Shown in pieces: positions 25,404-34,732 of a DNA stretch of 47,805 nucleotides. The position numbers were made by a program, and so were the translations under genes. The DNA comes from Actinomadura soli (GTDB lineage Bacteria > Actinomycetota > Actinomycetes > Streptosporangiales > Streptosporangiaceae): NCBI RefSeq assembly GCF_005889715.1, contig NZ_VCKW01000032.1:1-47805 (forward strand), written 5' to 3'. The notes under the pieces were generated by a model, which did not search any database, was not told the origin of the DNA, and worked only from the letters and a program-made list of their open reading frames with translations. Each line of letters opens with the position of its first letter. The first letter of the stretch is position 1.

Positions 25404-25790
25404 TCAGGACGTCTTTTTCAGCGCGTCGATCTCAGCGGCGCGAGCGTCGTAGTCGGCCCGCGCGGCGTCGATCTGGTCGAGGTGGGACTCGGCCCAGTTG
25501 ACGAGGGCCTGGGCCGCGTCCATCAGCGTCGCGCCCAGGGGAGTGAGCGAATAGTCGACGCGCGGCGGCATCACCGGATACACGGTCCGGGTGACGATTC
25601 CGTCGCGTTCCAGGCCGCGCAGCGTGACCGTGAGCATGCGCTGGCTGATGCCCTCGATCTCGCGCTTGAGCTCGGTGAACCGCTTGGTGCGCTCACCGAG
25701 CAGCGCGATGACCTGCAGCGACCATTTGTCGCCGACCCGGTCGAGGATCTCGCGGGCCCGGCAACTCGCCGAGTGCGGGTGCAATCCCAT
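25404..25790 (-). CDS. HxlR-family transcriptional regulator
   Basis: This 128-aa HxlR winged-helix protein opens MGLHPHSASCRAREILDRVGDKWSLQVIALL, with the family's Cys and GDKWS motif. The recognition region is KRFTELKREIEGISQRMLTVTLRGLERDGIVTRTVYPVMPPRVDYSLTPLG. HxlR proteins often use the Cys to sense electrophiles or oxidants. The ATG at 25790 is preceded by GGAGAG at 5 nt, so the longer upstream frame is rejected. It is divergent from the YceI gene; the shared region holds two inverted repeats, so it very probably controls both itself and yceI. Confidence 0.9.
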   Translation of the reverse strand: MGLHPHSASCRAREILDRVGDKWSLQVIALLGERTKRFTELKREIEGISQRMLTVTLRGLERDGIVTRTVYPVMPPRVDYSLTPLGATLMDAAQALVNWAESHLDQIDAARADYDARAAEIDALKKTS

Positions 25791-25808
25791 GGTTCTCTCC
25801 AGGTGCCC

Positions 25809-25828
25809 AAGGCAGAAAAAAGTGCCTT
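25809..25828. promoter_or_regulatory. inverted repeat near hxlR start
   Basis: AAGGCA (25809-25814) and TGCCTT (25823-25828) form a perfect 6-bp inverted repeat with an A-rich 8-nt centre, 19 bp upstream of the hxlR ATG. Possible autoregulatory site. Confidence 0.4.
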
Positions 25829-25861
25829 CTTGTGCCGACTCCGAGGGTGTCCGCACCATGG

Positions 25862-25886
25862 AGGCGGTTCCCGATCGGAACCGCCT
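25862..25886. promoter_or_regulatory. long palindrome between hxlR and yceI (probable HxlR operator)
   Basis: AGGCGGTTCC-CGATC-GGAACCGCCT: a perfect 10-bp inverted repeat in the divergent intergenic region, 27 bp before the yceI ATG. Its symmetry and location make it the best candidate operator of the HxlR protein. Confidence 0.65.
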
Positions 25887-25912
25887 TACCATTCATAACC
25901 CTAGGAGACACG

Positions 25913-26491
25913 ATGACGACCGAGCTTGTCGAGATCCCCGGCTACATCGCGGGCACCTGGGCCATCGACCCCGTCCACTCCGGCGTGGGCTTCACGATCA
26001 GGCATCTGATGGTCAGCAAGGTCCGCGGCCGGTTCGGGACGTTCGAGGGGACCGTCGTCACCGGCGACGACCCCCTCGACTCCACGGTGACCGCGTCCAT
26101 CGACCTGGCCTCGATCGACACCGGGAACGCGCAGCGGGACGAGCACGTCAGGTCCGCGGACTTCCTGGACGTCGCCACCCACCCGACCATGACCTACCGC
26201 TCTACCGGCGTCCGCCGCGACGGCGATGCCTTCGTCCTGGACGGCGAGCTGACCCTGCACGGGACGACCAGGCCGGTCCCGCTCAAGCTGGAGGTCGAAG
26301 GCTTCGGCCCCGACCCGTTCCGGGAGGACGACCCGTTCAAGGGCGCCCGCGCCGGGTTCACCGCGACCGGCGAGGTCAACCGGCTGGAGTTCGGTGTCGG
26401 CGACCGCGCCACGGTCCCGGGCGGCGCGCTGGGGCTGGGGGAGAAGGTCCAGATCGTCCTGGAGATCCAGGCGGTGCTGCGGACCGGCTGA
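25913..26491 (+). CDS. YceI-family polyisoprenoid-binding-like protein
   Basis: The 192-aa protein is a YceI lipocalin-like beta barrel: WAIDPVHSGVGFTIRHLMVSKVRGRFGTFEGTV, ASIDLASIDTGNAQRDEHVRSADFLDVATHPTMTYRST, LTLHGTTRPVPLKLEVEGFG and FTATGEVNRLEFGVG. These are the defining YceI motifs. Members bind isoprenoid-quinone or similar amphiphiles. There is no signal peptide, so unlike the E. coli protein it is probably cytosolic, as is common in actinobacteria. The ATG at 25913 has AGGAGA 5 nt upstream. It is controlled with the divergent hxlR gene. Confidence 0.92.
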   Translation: MTTELVEIPGYIAGTWAIDPVHSGVGFTIRHLMVSKVRGRFGTFEGTVVTGDDPLDSTVTASIDLASIDTGNAQRDEHVRSADFLDVATHPTMTYRSTGVRRDGDAFVLDGELTLHGTTRPVPLKLEVEGFGPDPFREDDPFKGARAGFTATGEVNRLEFGVGDRATVPGGALGLGEKVQIVLEIQAVLRTG

Positions 26492-26606
26492 GCCCTCCGT
26501 TCACCTTCCGTTCCCCGGGGTGAGTGATCATTCGTCATGGGGTGGAAACGGGCCGGACTCCCCGCGATCGTGGGGGGCCGGGACGTGACGGAGGGCGGAG
26601 GACCGG

Positions 26607-29162
26607 ATGCCGGACGAGAGGTCCACCGGCGCGGCGCGACCCTCGCCGGAGAGCGCGGCGGTGGCCCCCCGGCGGGCCCGGCTGGCGGCGCCGTGGATCG
26701 TTGGCGGCCTCACCGCGGTCATCACGGCGGTGACGACGTCCCTGGACGCGCTGGACCTCGCCGCCCCCGTCCAGGTCGTCGTCACCGGCGGCATCGCCCT
26801 CCTGGCCGGGATCGCGGCGTGGGGGACGCAGCAGAGCGGGCCCGGCGACCGCCCCGCCGACCGGGGCGAGGTCGAGCAGGGCGTCACGCCGGCGCAGCTC
26901 CCGCCCGTGATCGCGCACTTCACCGGACGGGACGGATCGCTCGCCGAGCTGCGCCGCGCCGCCGCCGACGGGACGGGCTCCCCGGCGTCGCCGCTGGTCG
27001 TGTCGCTGCACGGCCCGGCCGGGGTCGGCAAGTCGTCGCTGGCCGCCCGGTTCGCGCACGAGATCGCCGCCGGCCATCCCGACGGCTGCCTGTACTTCGA
27101 CCTGCGCGGCACGGCCGACGCGCGGGTCGCCCCCGAGGAGGTGCTGATCGGGTTCCTGCAGGCGCTGGGCGTCCGGCTGTCCACCGACCCCGGCGGCCTG
27201 CCGGAGCTGCAGAAGCTGTGGTGGACGTGGACGAAGGGCCGCCGGATCCTCGTCCTGCTCGACAACGCCCGCGACGCCGACCAGGTGCGGGCGCTGCTGC
27301 CGCCCGTCGGGGGCTGCGCCGTGATCGTGACGTCGCGGCAGCCGCTGCACCTGCGCAACACCTACGACCGGCGGCTGCGCGAGTTCACCGACGAGAGCGC
27401 GGTGGAGCTGCTCGGCAGGCTCGCCGGGCGGGAGCGGATCGCCCTCGACCCGGTGGCGGCGGCCGAGATCGCCGAGCTGTGCGGGTACCTGCCGCTCGCG
27501 ATCGGCATCTGCGGCGGCCGCCTCGCCGCCCGCGAGTCGTGGACGCCGCGCGCGATGGCCGACCGGCTCCAGGACGAGCGCCGCCGCCGGCTGGACGAGC
27601 TGGAGACCGCCCGCGACATCGACACCAGTGTCCGGGCGAGCCTGGCGCTCAGCTACGACGACTGCAGCCGCACGCAGCGCCGCCTGCTGCGCACCCTGGC
27701 CATGCTCGACGCGCCCGACGTGCAGGCGTGGGCGGCGGGCGCGCTGCTCGGCGTGTCCGACCTGGAGGGCGACGACCAGCTGGAGGCCCTGGTGGACGCC
27801 CAGCTCGTCGAGTGCTCAGGGACGGACGCGACCGGACGGATGCGGTACCGGCTGCACGACCTCGTCCGCCTGTACGGGCTGGAGCGGACGGAGGTGGAGG
27901 ACGCGGAGAACGAACGGGACGCGGCCCTGGAACGCGTCCTGGACGGCTACCGGGAACGAGCCGAACGTGTGGCCGCGAGCCGCTGGCCCCAGGACTGGCA
28001 CCGGCGGGCGGGTGAGGCGCCCGTCTCCGAGTACTCGGCGCCCGATTGGCTGACGAGCGAACGTCCCGCTCTTCTCGCACTGCTCGCTCAAGGCGCGGAA
28101 CACGAAATGTGGAATCTGGTGTGGCGCCTTGGCCGGGCCACGTGCTCGCTGTTCCATTCGCTGCGCGTGTTCTGGCCGGAGTGGCGGGCGGCGGCCGAAC
28201 TGACCTACACGGTCGCCACCCACATGAACGACGACCAGGCCGTGGGGATCGCCCTGCTCGAACGGTCGTCCGTGCAGGGCAACCAGGGCTTCATGGAGAG
28301 CGCGTACAACGACGCCTCGGAAGCCCTCCGCATCTTCACCGGCGGCAGGGAGCTGTGGTGGCGCGCCCGCGCCCTCCGCGCCGCAGGCATGTGCCTGCGG
28401 GACGCCGGCAACCTCGACGAGGGCCAGGACTACCTCATCGAGGCGATCGAGGCGTTCACCGACGAGGGCGACGCGTGGTGGCGGGCCAGGACGCAGCGCA
28501 ACCTGGCGGAGCTGCGGCTCGCCCAGCGCCGCTACGAGGAGGCCCGCGGCCTGCTCGAACAGGCCCTGCGGGTCTTCCAGCGCAACGGGAACCGGTACTC
28601 GGAGGCGCAGACGCTCCGCGCGCTCGGGGAGGTCCTGGCGGCCGAGGCGCGGGCGCTCCGGGCGTCCGGCGACAGCGCGGCCGCCGATGTGAAGCACAGC
28701 CTGGCGGCGCCGACGCTGGAGCGGGCGATCGAGGCGTTCCGGCTGCGCGGCGAGCAGTGGGAGGCGGCCCGCTGCCTGCGCGCCGCGGGGGAGACCGGCG
28801 ACCCGCGCAACGGGCTGCGGGAGCTGAGGTTCGTCCGCGAGTCCGCGCGGACCCTGGAGACGCTCGGCGACACGTGGGGCCTCGCCCGCACCCGCATCTC
28901 CGAGGGGCGCGCCCTCGGCCGGCTGGGCCGGCACGACGAGGCGGCCGAGGCGCTGCGCCGCGCGGTGGACGCGTTCGACGAGCTCGGCGACCGCTGGTGG
29001 CAGGCCCGGAGCCGCCGCACCCTCGCCGAGGTGCTCCTGGACGCGGGCCGCCGCGAACCGGCCGCCGTCCCCGCCCGCGAGGCCCTCGACCTGTACCGCA
29101 GCCTGGGCAACGCGTCCGGCGAGGCCCGCGCCCGCGCCGTCCTCGCCCGCACCGAGACCTGA
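26607..29162 (+). CDS. membrane-anchored STAND (NB-ARC) ATPase with TPR repeats
   Basis: This 851-aa protein has two hydrophobic segments at about residues 28-47 and 54-73, which anchor it. FTGRDGSLAELR then leads into a STAND ATPase: Walker A GPAGVGKS (136-143), Walker B ILVLLDNA, the arginine sensor IVTSRQPLHL and the GLPL-like GYLPLAIGICGGRL. From about residue 500 come TPR-like repeats (WWRARALRAAGMCLRDAGNLDEGQDYL and similar). There is no DNA-binding domain, so unlike SARPs it signals at the membrane. Related proteins act as signal switches or in defence; the role here is unknown. The ATG has GGAGG 5 nt upstream. Confidence 0.88.
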   Translation: MPDERSTGAARPSPESAAVAPRRARLAAPWIVGGLTAVITAVTTSLDALDLAAPVQVVVTGGIALLAGIAAWGTQQSGPGDRPADRGEVEQGVTPAQLPPVIAHFTGRDGSLAELRRAAADGTGSPASPLVVSLHGPAGVGKSSLAARFAHEIAAGHPDGCLYFDLRGTADARVAPEEVLIGFLQALGVRLSTDPGGLPELQKLWWTWTKGRRILVLLDNARDADQVRALLPPVGGCAVIVTSRQPLHLRNTYDRRLREFTDESAVELLGRLAGRERIALDPVAAAEIAELCGYLPLAIGICGGRLAARESWTPRAMADRLQDERRRRLDELETARDIDTSVRASLALSYDDCSRTQRRLLRTLAMLDAPDVQAWAAGALLGVSDLEGDDQLEALVDAQLVECSGTDATGRMRYRLHDLVRLYGLERTEVEDAENERDAALERVLDGYRERAERVAASRWPQDWHRRAGEAPVSEYSAPDWLTSERPALLALLAQGAEHEMWNLVWRLGRATCSLFHSLRVFWPEWRAAAELTYTVATHMNDDQAVGIALLERSSVQGNQGFMESAYNDASEALRIFTGGRELWWRARALRAAGMCLRDAGNLDEGQDYLIEAIEAFTDEGDAWWRARTQRNLAELRLAQRRYEEARGLLEQALRVFQRNGNRYSEAQTLRALGEVLAAEARALRASGDSAAADVKHSLAAPTLERAIEAFRLRGEQWEAARCLRAAGETGDPRNGLRELRFVRESARTLETLGDTWGLARTRISEGRALGRLGRHDEAAEALRRAVDAFDELGDRWWQARSRRTLAEVLLDAGRREPAAVPAREALDLYRSLGNASGEARARAVLARTET

Positions 29163-29248
29163 CCCGGAGCCCGGGCCTGGTCCTCACGAGAACGAAGGCC
29201 GCCATGGCGGGACGGCGGCGGCGAACGGCCTCCCACGAGAACGATAAG

Positions 29249-29408
29249 GGCCCTTTCCCGGCGGCGGGGAGCGCCGAGAAAGGGCCGGGCCCTGACCGGG
29301 GTCCGGTCAGAGGCGGGCCCCTGACCGGCGTCCGGTTGGTCAGGGGCCCGATGTCTCGGCTGCCTAAGGGGCTGGGAGGACCCCCTCTGCGAACAGCTCA
29401 GCCGAGAC
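29249..29408. terminator. cluster of three hairpins between STAND gene and chitinase
   Basis: Three inverted repeats in a row: GGCCCTTTC/GAAAGGGCC (29249-29286), a 12-bp GGGCCCCTGACC/GGTCAGGGGCCC (29315-29349) and GTCTCGGCTG/CAGCCGAGAC (29353-29408). They fill the gap between two convergent genes, and the last begins 2 nt after the chitinase stop. They likely terminate transcription from both sides. Confidence 0.65.
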
Positions 29409-29410
29409 CG

Positions 29411-31219
<1,809 letters not shown>

Positions 31220-31263
31220 GATTCTCCGTTCGTTCGGCCCCCGAGCAAACAGGAATCCCCGCT

Positions 31264-31292
31264 CAATTCTTAGGAAACTTTCCTAAGAATTG
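31264..31292. promoter_or_regulatory. 29-bp near-perfect palindrome upstream of the chitinase
   Basis: CAATTCTTAGGAAA (31264-31277), one central C, TTTCCTAAGAATTG (31279-31292): a perfect 14-bp inverted repeat 45-73 bp upstream of the chitinase ATG. It does not match the DasR-type ACTGGTCTAGACCAGT. The core TTAGGAAA-N-TTTCCTAA looks like an operator for a carbohydrate-responsive regulator; which one is not known to me. Confidence 0.7.
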
Positions 31293-31411
31293 GGTGGATC
31301 GTAACCGGGTGGAACGGTGCGTTCAAGGGCCTCCCGGCAGGGAGGACGCATCGGCGCAGGTGGTCTAAGCGGCTGCCTGGGCACGTACGGGTACAAACCG
31401 CCGAAGAAATT

Positions 31412-31906
31412 TCAGGCCGAGCCGAACCAGCCGGGGACGTCGAGCCGCCACGGGTCCTCCGGCGTGACCCGGCGGAGATCGTGCTCCAGGGCGCGGACGC
31501 GGTCGGCGCCGAGCCGCCCGGCCCAGTCGTCCCGGATCCGGTCGAAGATCCGCGCGGAGCGGGCCAGGAAGTCGACGCCGCGCGCGGTCAGCCGGACGAG
31601 CTTGCGCCGGGCGTCGGACGGGTCCGCGGCGCGCTCGACGTACCCGGCGCGCTCCAGCGACTCGACCATCTTGCCCGCGGCCTGCTTGGACACCCCGAGC
31701 CGCCGGCCGAGCTCCACCGCGGTCGTGCCGTGGGGCCCGATGGCCTGGAAGACGAAGCCGTGCATCGGGCGCAGCGAGGGATGCCCCTGCTCGGCCAGCT
31801 CGGCGTGCACCTCGTCGACGATCACGCGGAAGGCGAGGAACAGCCGCAGCGGCAGCTCGTAGCCGGGAGCGTCGGCGGGGCCATCGGCGGGTTTGTCACT
31901 TGACAT
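31412..31906 (-). CDS. MarR-family transcriptional regulator
   Basis: A 164-aa MarR protein: an N-terminal dimerisation helix (YELPLRLFLAFRVIVDEVHAEL), then a winged helix with TTAVELGRRLGVSKQAAGKMVESLERAGYVERAADPSDARRKLVRLTARGVDFL and a C-terminal helix. The ATG at 31906 is favoured over an upstream TTG; a GAGG lies about 10 nt upstream. It is divergent from a cupin gene, and the 61-bp gap holds two matching inverted repeats, so it is probably an autoregulated repressor of the cupin gene. The ligand is unknown. Confidence 0.88.
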   Translation of the reverse strand: MSSDKPADGPADAPGYELPLRLFLAFRVIVDEVHAELAEQGHPSLRPMHGFVFQAIGPHGTTAVELGRRLGVSKQAAGKMVESLERAGYVERAADPSDARRKLVRLTARGVDFLARSARIFDRIRDDWAGRLGADRVRALEHDLRRVTPEDPWRLDVPGWFGSA

Positions 31907-31910
31907 GAAA

Positions 31911-31946
31911 GACAACCTCGTTGACTATAAGGACAACCACATTGTC
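31911..31946. promoter_or_regulatory. two tandem MarR operator-like sites
   Basis: GACAA-CCTCG-TTGAC (31911-31925) and GACAA-CCACA-TTGTC (31932-31946) share the half-site GACAA with a 5-nt centre. The second is a perfect inverted repeat and the first has one mismatch. Their centres are 21 bp apart, two helical turns, consistent with side-by-side binding by two MarR dimers. Confidence 0.65.
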
Positions 31947-31967
31947 TAACTTAGGGGATCGGGGCTC

Positions 31968-32387
31968 ATGACGCTCATCCGCGACGCCGAAAGCCGCCGC
32001 ACCGGCACGCCGAACGGCACCATGACCACCTTCGCGACGCCCACCCAGGGCGGCACGGAGGGCATCGCGCTCTGGCGCGTCGACTGGGCTCCCGGCAGGA
32101 CCGGGCCGCTGCACGCCTTCGACACCGAGCAGATCTGGACGTTCCTGACCGGCACCGCCACCATCGACCTGGACGGCCGCGAGCTGGAGGCGGGCCCCGG
32201 CGACACCGTCGTCCTGCCCGCCGACGTCCCGCGCCAGATGACCGCGCGGCCGGACGCCGGGTTCACCGCCGTCGTCGCCGCCCACGCCGGCTGCCTCGCC
32301 TACGACCCGGACGCCGTCGTGGACGACACTAAATGCGACATCGCCCCTCAAGGCGACGAGCGGCTCGTCCCGCCCTGGGCGAGATAG
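31968..32387 (+). CDS. cupin-domain protein
   Basis: A 139-aa single-domain cupin. LWRVDWAPGRTGPLHAFDTEQIWTFLTGTATIDLDGRELEAGPGDTVVLPADVPRQM covers both cupin motifs; the metal ligands would be His in GPLHAFDTEQ and, in motif 2, the position before PRQM is not His, so metal binding may be incomplete. Function is unknown; small cupins of this kind are often isomerases, dioxygenases or sensors. The ATG at 31968 has a GGGGATCGGGG purine-rich stretch upstream. It is divergent from marR, which probably represses it, and its stop is 5 bp from the convergent response-regulator gene. Confidence 0.85.
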   Translation: MTLIRDAESRRTGTPNGTMTTFATPTQGGTEGIALWRVDWAPGRTGPLHAFDTEQIWTFLTGTATIDLDGRELEAGPGDTVVLPADVPRQMTARPDAGFTAVVAAHAGCLAYDPDAVVDDTKCDIAPQGDERLVPPWAR

Positions 32388-32392
32388 CCGGC

Positions 32393-33037
32393 TCAAGCGC
32401 CCAGGTAGGCGAGGACCGCGAGGACGCGCCGGTTGTCGTCCTCGGACTGCGGGAGCCCGAGCTTGGCGAAGATGCTGTTCGTGTGCTTGCTGATCGCCTT
32501 CTCGGTGACGAACAGCTTCCCGGCGATCGCGGCGTTCGACCGGCCCTCCGCCATCAGCCCGAGCACCTCGCGCTCGCGAGGGGTCAGCTGCTGCAGCGGC
32601 TCCTCGCGGGCGTGCCGGGTCAGCAGCTGCGCCACCACGTCCGGGTCGAGCGCGGTGCCGCCGGCCGCGACCCGGCGCACCGCCTCCACGAACACCTTGA
32701 CGTCCGACACGCGGTCCTTCAGCAGGTAGCCGATGCCGCCCGTGCTGTCGGACAGCAGCTCCCGCGCGTAGAGCTGCTCGACGTGCTGCGACAGCACCAG
32801 CACCGGCAGCCCCGGGATCTCGCGGCGCGCCTCCAGCGCGGCCCGCAGCCCCTCGTCGGTGAACGTCGGCGGGAGCCGCACGTCGACGACCGCCACGTCC
32901 GGACGGTGCGTGGTCAGCGCCCGCTGCAGCGACGGCCCGTTGTCGACGGCCTCGACGACCTCGAAGCCGAACGCGCCGAGCAGGCGGATCAGCCCGTCTC
33001 TGAGGAGGGCGAGATCTTCGGCGATGACAACGCGCAC
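32393..33037 (-). CDS. NarL/LuxR-type response regulator
   Basis: The 214-aa protein has a receiver domain (MRVVIAEDLALLRDGL, phospho-acceptor Asp52 in VAVVDVRLPP, Lys in YLLKDRV) and a C-terminal LuxR helix-turn-helix (LTPREREVLGLMAEGRSNAAIAGKLFVTEKAISKHTNSIFAKLGL). The start is GTG at 33037 with GGAG upstream. It overlaps the 3' end of the histidine kinase gene by 49 bp, so the pair is translationally coupled. This kinase/regulator combination is common in actinobacteria; target genes are unknown. Confidence 0.93.
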   Translation of the reverse strand: MRVVIAEDLALLRDGLIRLLGAFGFEVVEAVDNGPSLQRALTTHRPDVAVVDVRLPPTFTDEGLRAALEARREIPGLPVLVLSQHVEQLYARELLSDSTGGIGYLLKDRVSDVKVFVEAVRRVAAGGTALDPDVVAQLLTRHAREEPLQQLTPREREVLGLMAEGRSNAAIAGKLFVTEKAISKHTNSIFAKLGLPQSEDDNRRVLAVLAYLGA

Positions 33038-34299
33038 GGCAGCTCCATGGTCACGACGGTCGGCCCGCCGGGCGGGCTCGTCACCGCCATGGTCCCATCG
33101 AAGGCGGCCAGCCTGCGCTCGATCCCGCGCATCCCGGACCCGCGCGCGGGGTCGGCCCCGCCCGTCCCGTCGTCACCGACGATCATGAGCAGCCGGTCGT
33201 CCGAATGCTCGATCTGCAGCCATGCCCGCCGCGCGCCCGAGTGCTTGACGACGTTCGCGAGCATCTCCGCGACCGCGAAGTACGCCGCCGACTCGACCGG
33301 CGCGTCGGCACGTCCGGGCAGGTCGGACTGGACGTCGACGGGCAGCGGCAGGCCCAGCGCCAGCGCCCGGACGGCCCCGTCCAGCCCCCGCTCGGCCAGG
33401 ACCGGCGGATGGATCCCCCGCACCAGGTCCCGGAGCTCGGTCAGCGCCGTCCCGCTGGCGGCGCGGGCCTCGGCGAGGAGCTGCGCCGCGGTCTCCGGGT
33501 CGTGCTTCATCATCTCCTCGGCGAGCCCGATGTTCATGCTCAGCGCGACGAGGCGGGCCTGGGCGCCGTCGTGCAGGTCCCGCTCGATGCGGCGCAGCTC
33601 GGCGGCCGACGCGTCCACCGTCTCCGAGCGGGTCTCCGTCAGCCGCTGGACGCGCTCGGTCAGCGCCGCCCGCGTCGGCGCGAGCAGCGCCTGGCAGAAC
33701 AGCGCGTGCGCCTTCAGGAAGAACGGCCCCACCGGGACCGACACCGCCACCAGCACCGCGCCGAGGACGACGGACCCGATGATTCCGAGCAGCCCGTAGT
33801 CGTCCAGCGGCCAGAACGGGCCCCACCCGTACCCGGTGACCTGCCCGAGCCACGGCGCGACGGCGACGCCCTCCAGCCCGTAGAGGCTCAGCAGCCCGCC
33901 GAGGATCCCGAGGACGAGCGCGACGGGCACGTTCAGGAACGTCCACAGCAGGTCGCGCCACGTCGCCGGGTCGGAGAACAGCCACTTCAGCCGCCCGAAC
34001 GGCCCGAGCCCGCCCGGCGGCTCCGGCCGGTACGGGACGGCGATCTCCACGCCCCACCATTCGGCCGCCCACACGCGCTGCTGGTTGGCGAGCCCCCGGA
34101 TCGCCTGGATCACCACGGGCGTGAGCACGACCCCGACGCCCAGCGGGATGAACGCGATCGACAGCACCGCAAGGATGAACAGCGGCAGGTTCGCCACGTA
34201 CGCCACCACGATCTGCACGACCCCGCGGACGAGGTTGGTGAAGGCACGCCGCCCGTACACTCCGAGACGCGGCCCTATGACCAGTTCGCGGTCGCTCAC
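32989..34299 (-). CDS. sensor histidine kinase with membrane 'putative sensor' domain
   Basis: This 436-aa membrane kinase has an N-terminal region of about 200 residues with four hydrophobic segments (FTNLVRGVVQIVVAYVANLPLFILAVLSIAF, VGVVLTPVVIQAI and two later ones), typical of the Sensor domain (PF13796) of actinobacterial DesK/LiaS-like kinases. A HisKA_3 helix follows with the phosphorylated His243 in RIERDLHDGAQARLVALSMNIGL. A GHKL ATPase domain completes it (NVVKHSGA, VGDDGTGGA, GSGMRGIERRL). The GTG at 34299 is chosen because GGAGGT lies 3-8 nt upstream, against a GTG at 34311 without one. It phosphorylates the overlapping response regulator. Confidence 0.92.
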   Translation of the reverse strand: MSDRELVIGPRLGVYGRRAFTNLVRGVVQIVVAYVANLPLFILAVLSIAFIPLGVGVVLTPVVIQAIRGLANQQRVWAAEWWGVEIAVPYRPEPPGGLGPFGRLKWLFSDPATWRDLLWTFLNVPVALVLGILGGLLSLYGLEGVAVAPWLGQVTGYGWGPFWPLDDYGLLGIIGSVVLGAVLVAVSVPVGPFFLKAHALFCQALLAPTRAALTERVQRLTETRSETVDASAAELRRIERDLHDGAQARLVALSMNIGLAEEMMKHDPETAAQLLAEARAASGTALTELRDLVRGIHPPVLAERGLDGAVRALALGLPLPVDVQSDLPGRADAPVESAAYFAVAEMLANVVKHSGARRAWLQIEHSDDRLLMIVGDDGTGGADPARGSGMRGIERRLAAFDGTMAVTSPPGGPTVVTMELPCALSSPKISPSSETG

Positions 34300-34420
34300 C
34301 CGTACCTCCACGGCTGCTTTGCCCGGTAGATCCCGGCCATGCCTCCATTGTGGTCGACCGCCGTCCGCGGCTCTGTGGTGTTAGGCCCCCTCTCACCGGC
34401 GCCGGAGGTGGACTTAGACC

Positions 34421-34426
34421 TACCCT
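34421..34426 (+). promoter_or_regulatory. -10 element immediately before a GTG start (leaderless mRNA)
   Basis: TACCCT (34421-34426) lies 6 nt before the GTG at 34433, so transcription would start at or next to the start codon. There is no ribosome site before this GTG. Confidence 0.4.
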
Positions 34427-34432
34427 GCCTTC

Positions 34433-34716
34433 GTGCGACACGTGTTCCTGGACCCGGACGGCGGCCAGCGCGACTGGCTGTACCTCGTCCCCCTGTGCGG
34501 CACGGGCGGGTCGAGCGGACGGGACGGCCTGCTCGAACTCCGTGAGATCTTTGAGAAGGCCAGGCGGGGGCCGGCCGCGCCGGCGGCGAGCTCCCCGCCG
34601 ATCTGCTCGATCGCGTCCGGTCGGCGGTCGGCGTGATCCACTATTGGACGTCCGGCCGGACGAGCGAACGGGTCCCGGACGGACCCGGGGTCCTCCTGTG
34701 GGACAACTCAGACTGA
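34433..34716 (+). pseudogene. small gene interrupted by a one-base frameshift
   Basis: From GTG 34433 the frame reads MRHVFLDPDGGQRDWLYLVPLCGT...LLELREIFEKARR with clear coding character, then drifts into a low-quality tail ending at 34636. From about 34575 the -1 frame carries coding-like [21 protein letters not shown]...[14 protein letters not shown] up to a TGA at 34714-34716. The switch lies around the G run at about 34566-34570. Joined, the two parts make about 95 residues. Either a base was lost here (mutation or sequencing error) or the gene is decaying. I do not recognise the family. It ends 16 bp before tex. Confidence 0.55.
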
Positions 34717-34732
34717 AAGCGAAAAACGAGCT

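Noticed and set aside
31220..31411. DasR operator before the chitinase
   Set aside because: No ACTGGTCTAGACCAGT-like sequence; the palindrome present has a different core.
34560..34580. Programmed -1 frameshift site
   Set aside because: The G run gives re-pairing for only one of the two codons and no downstream stimulatory structure is obvious; a lost base is simpler.
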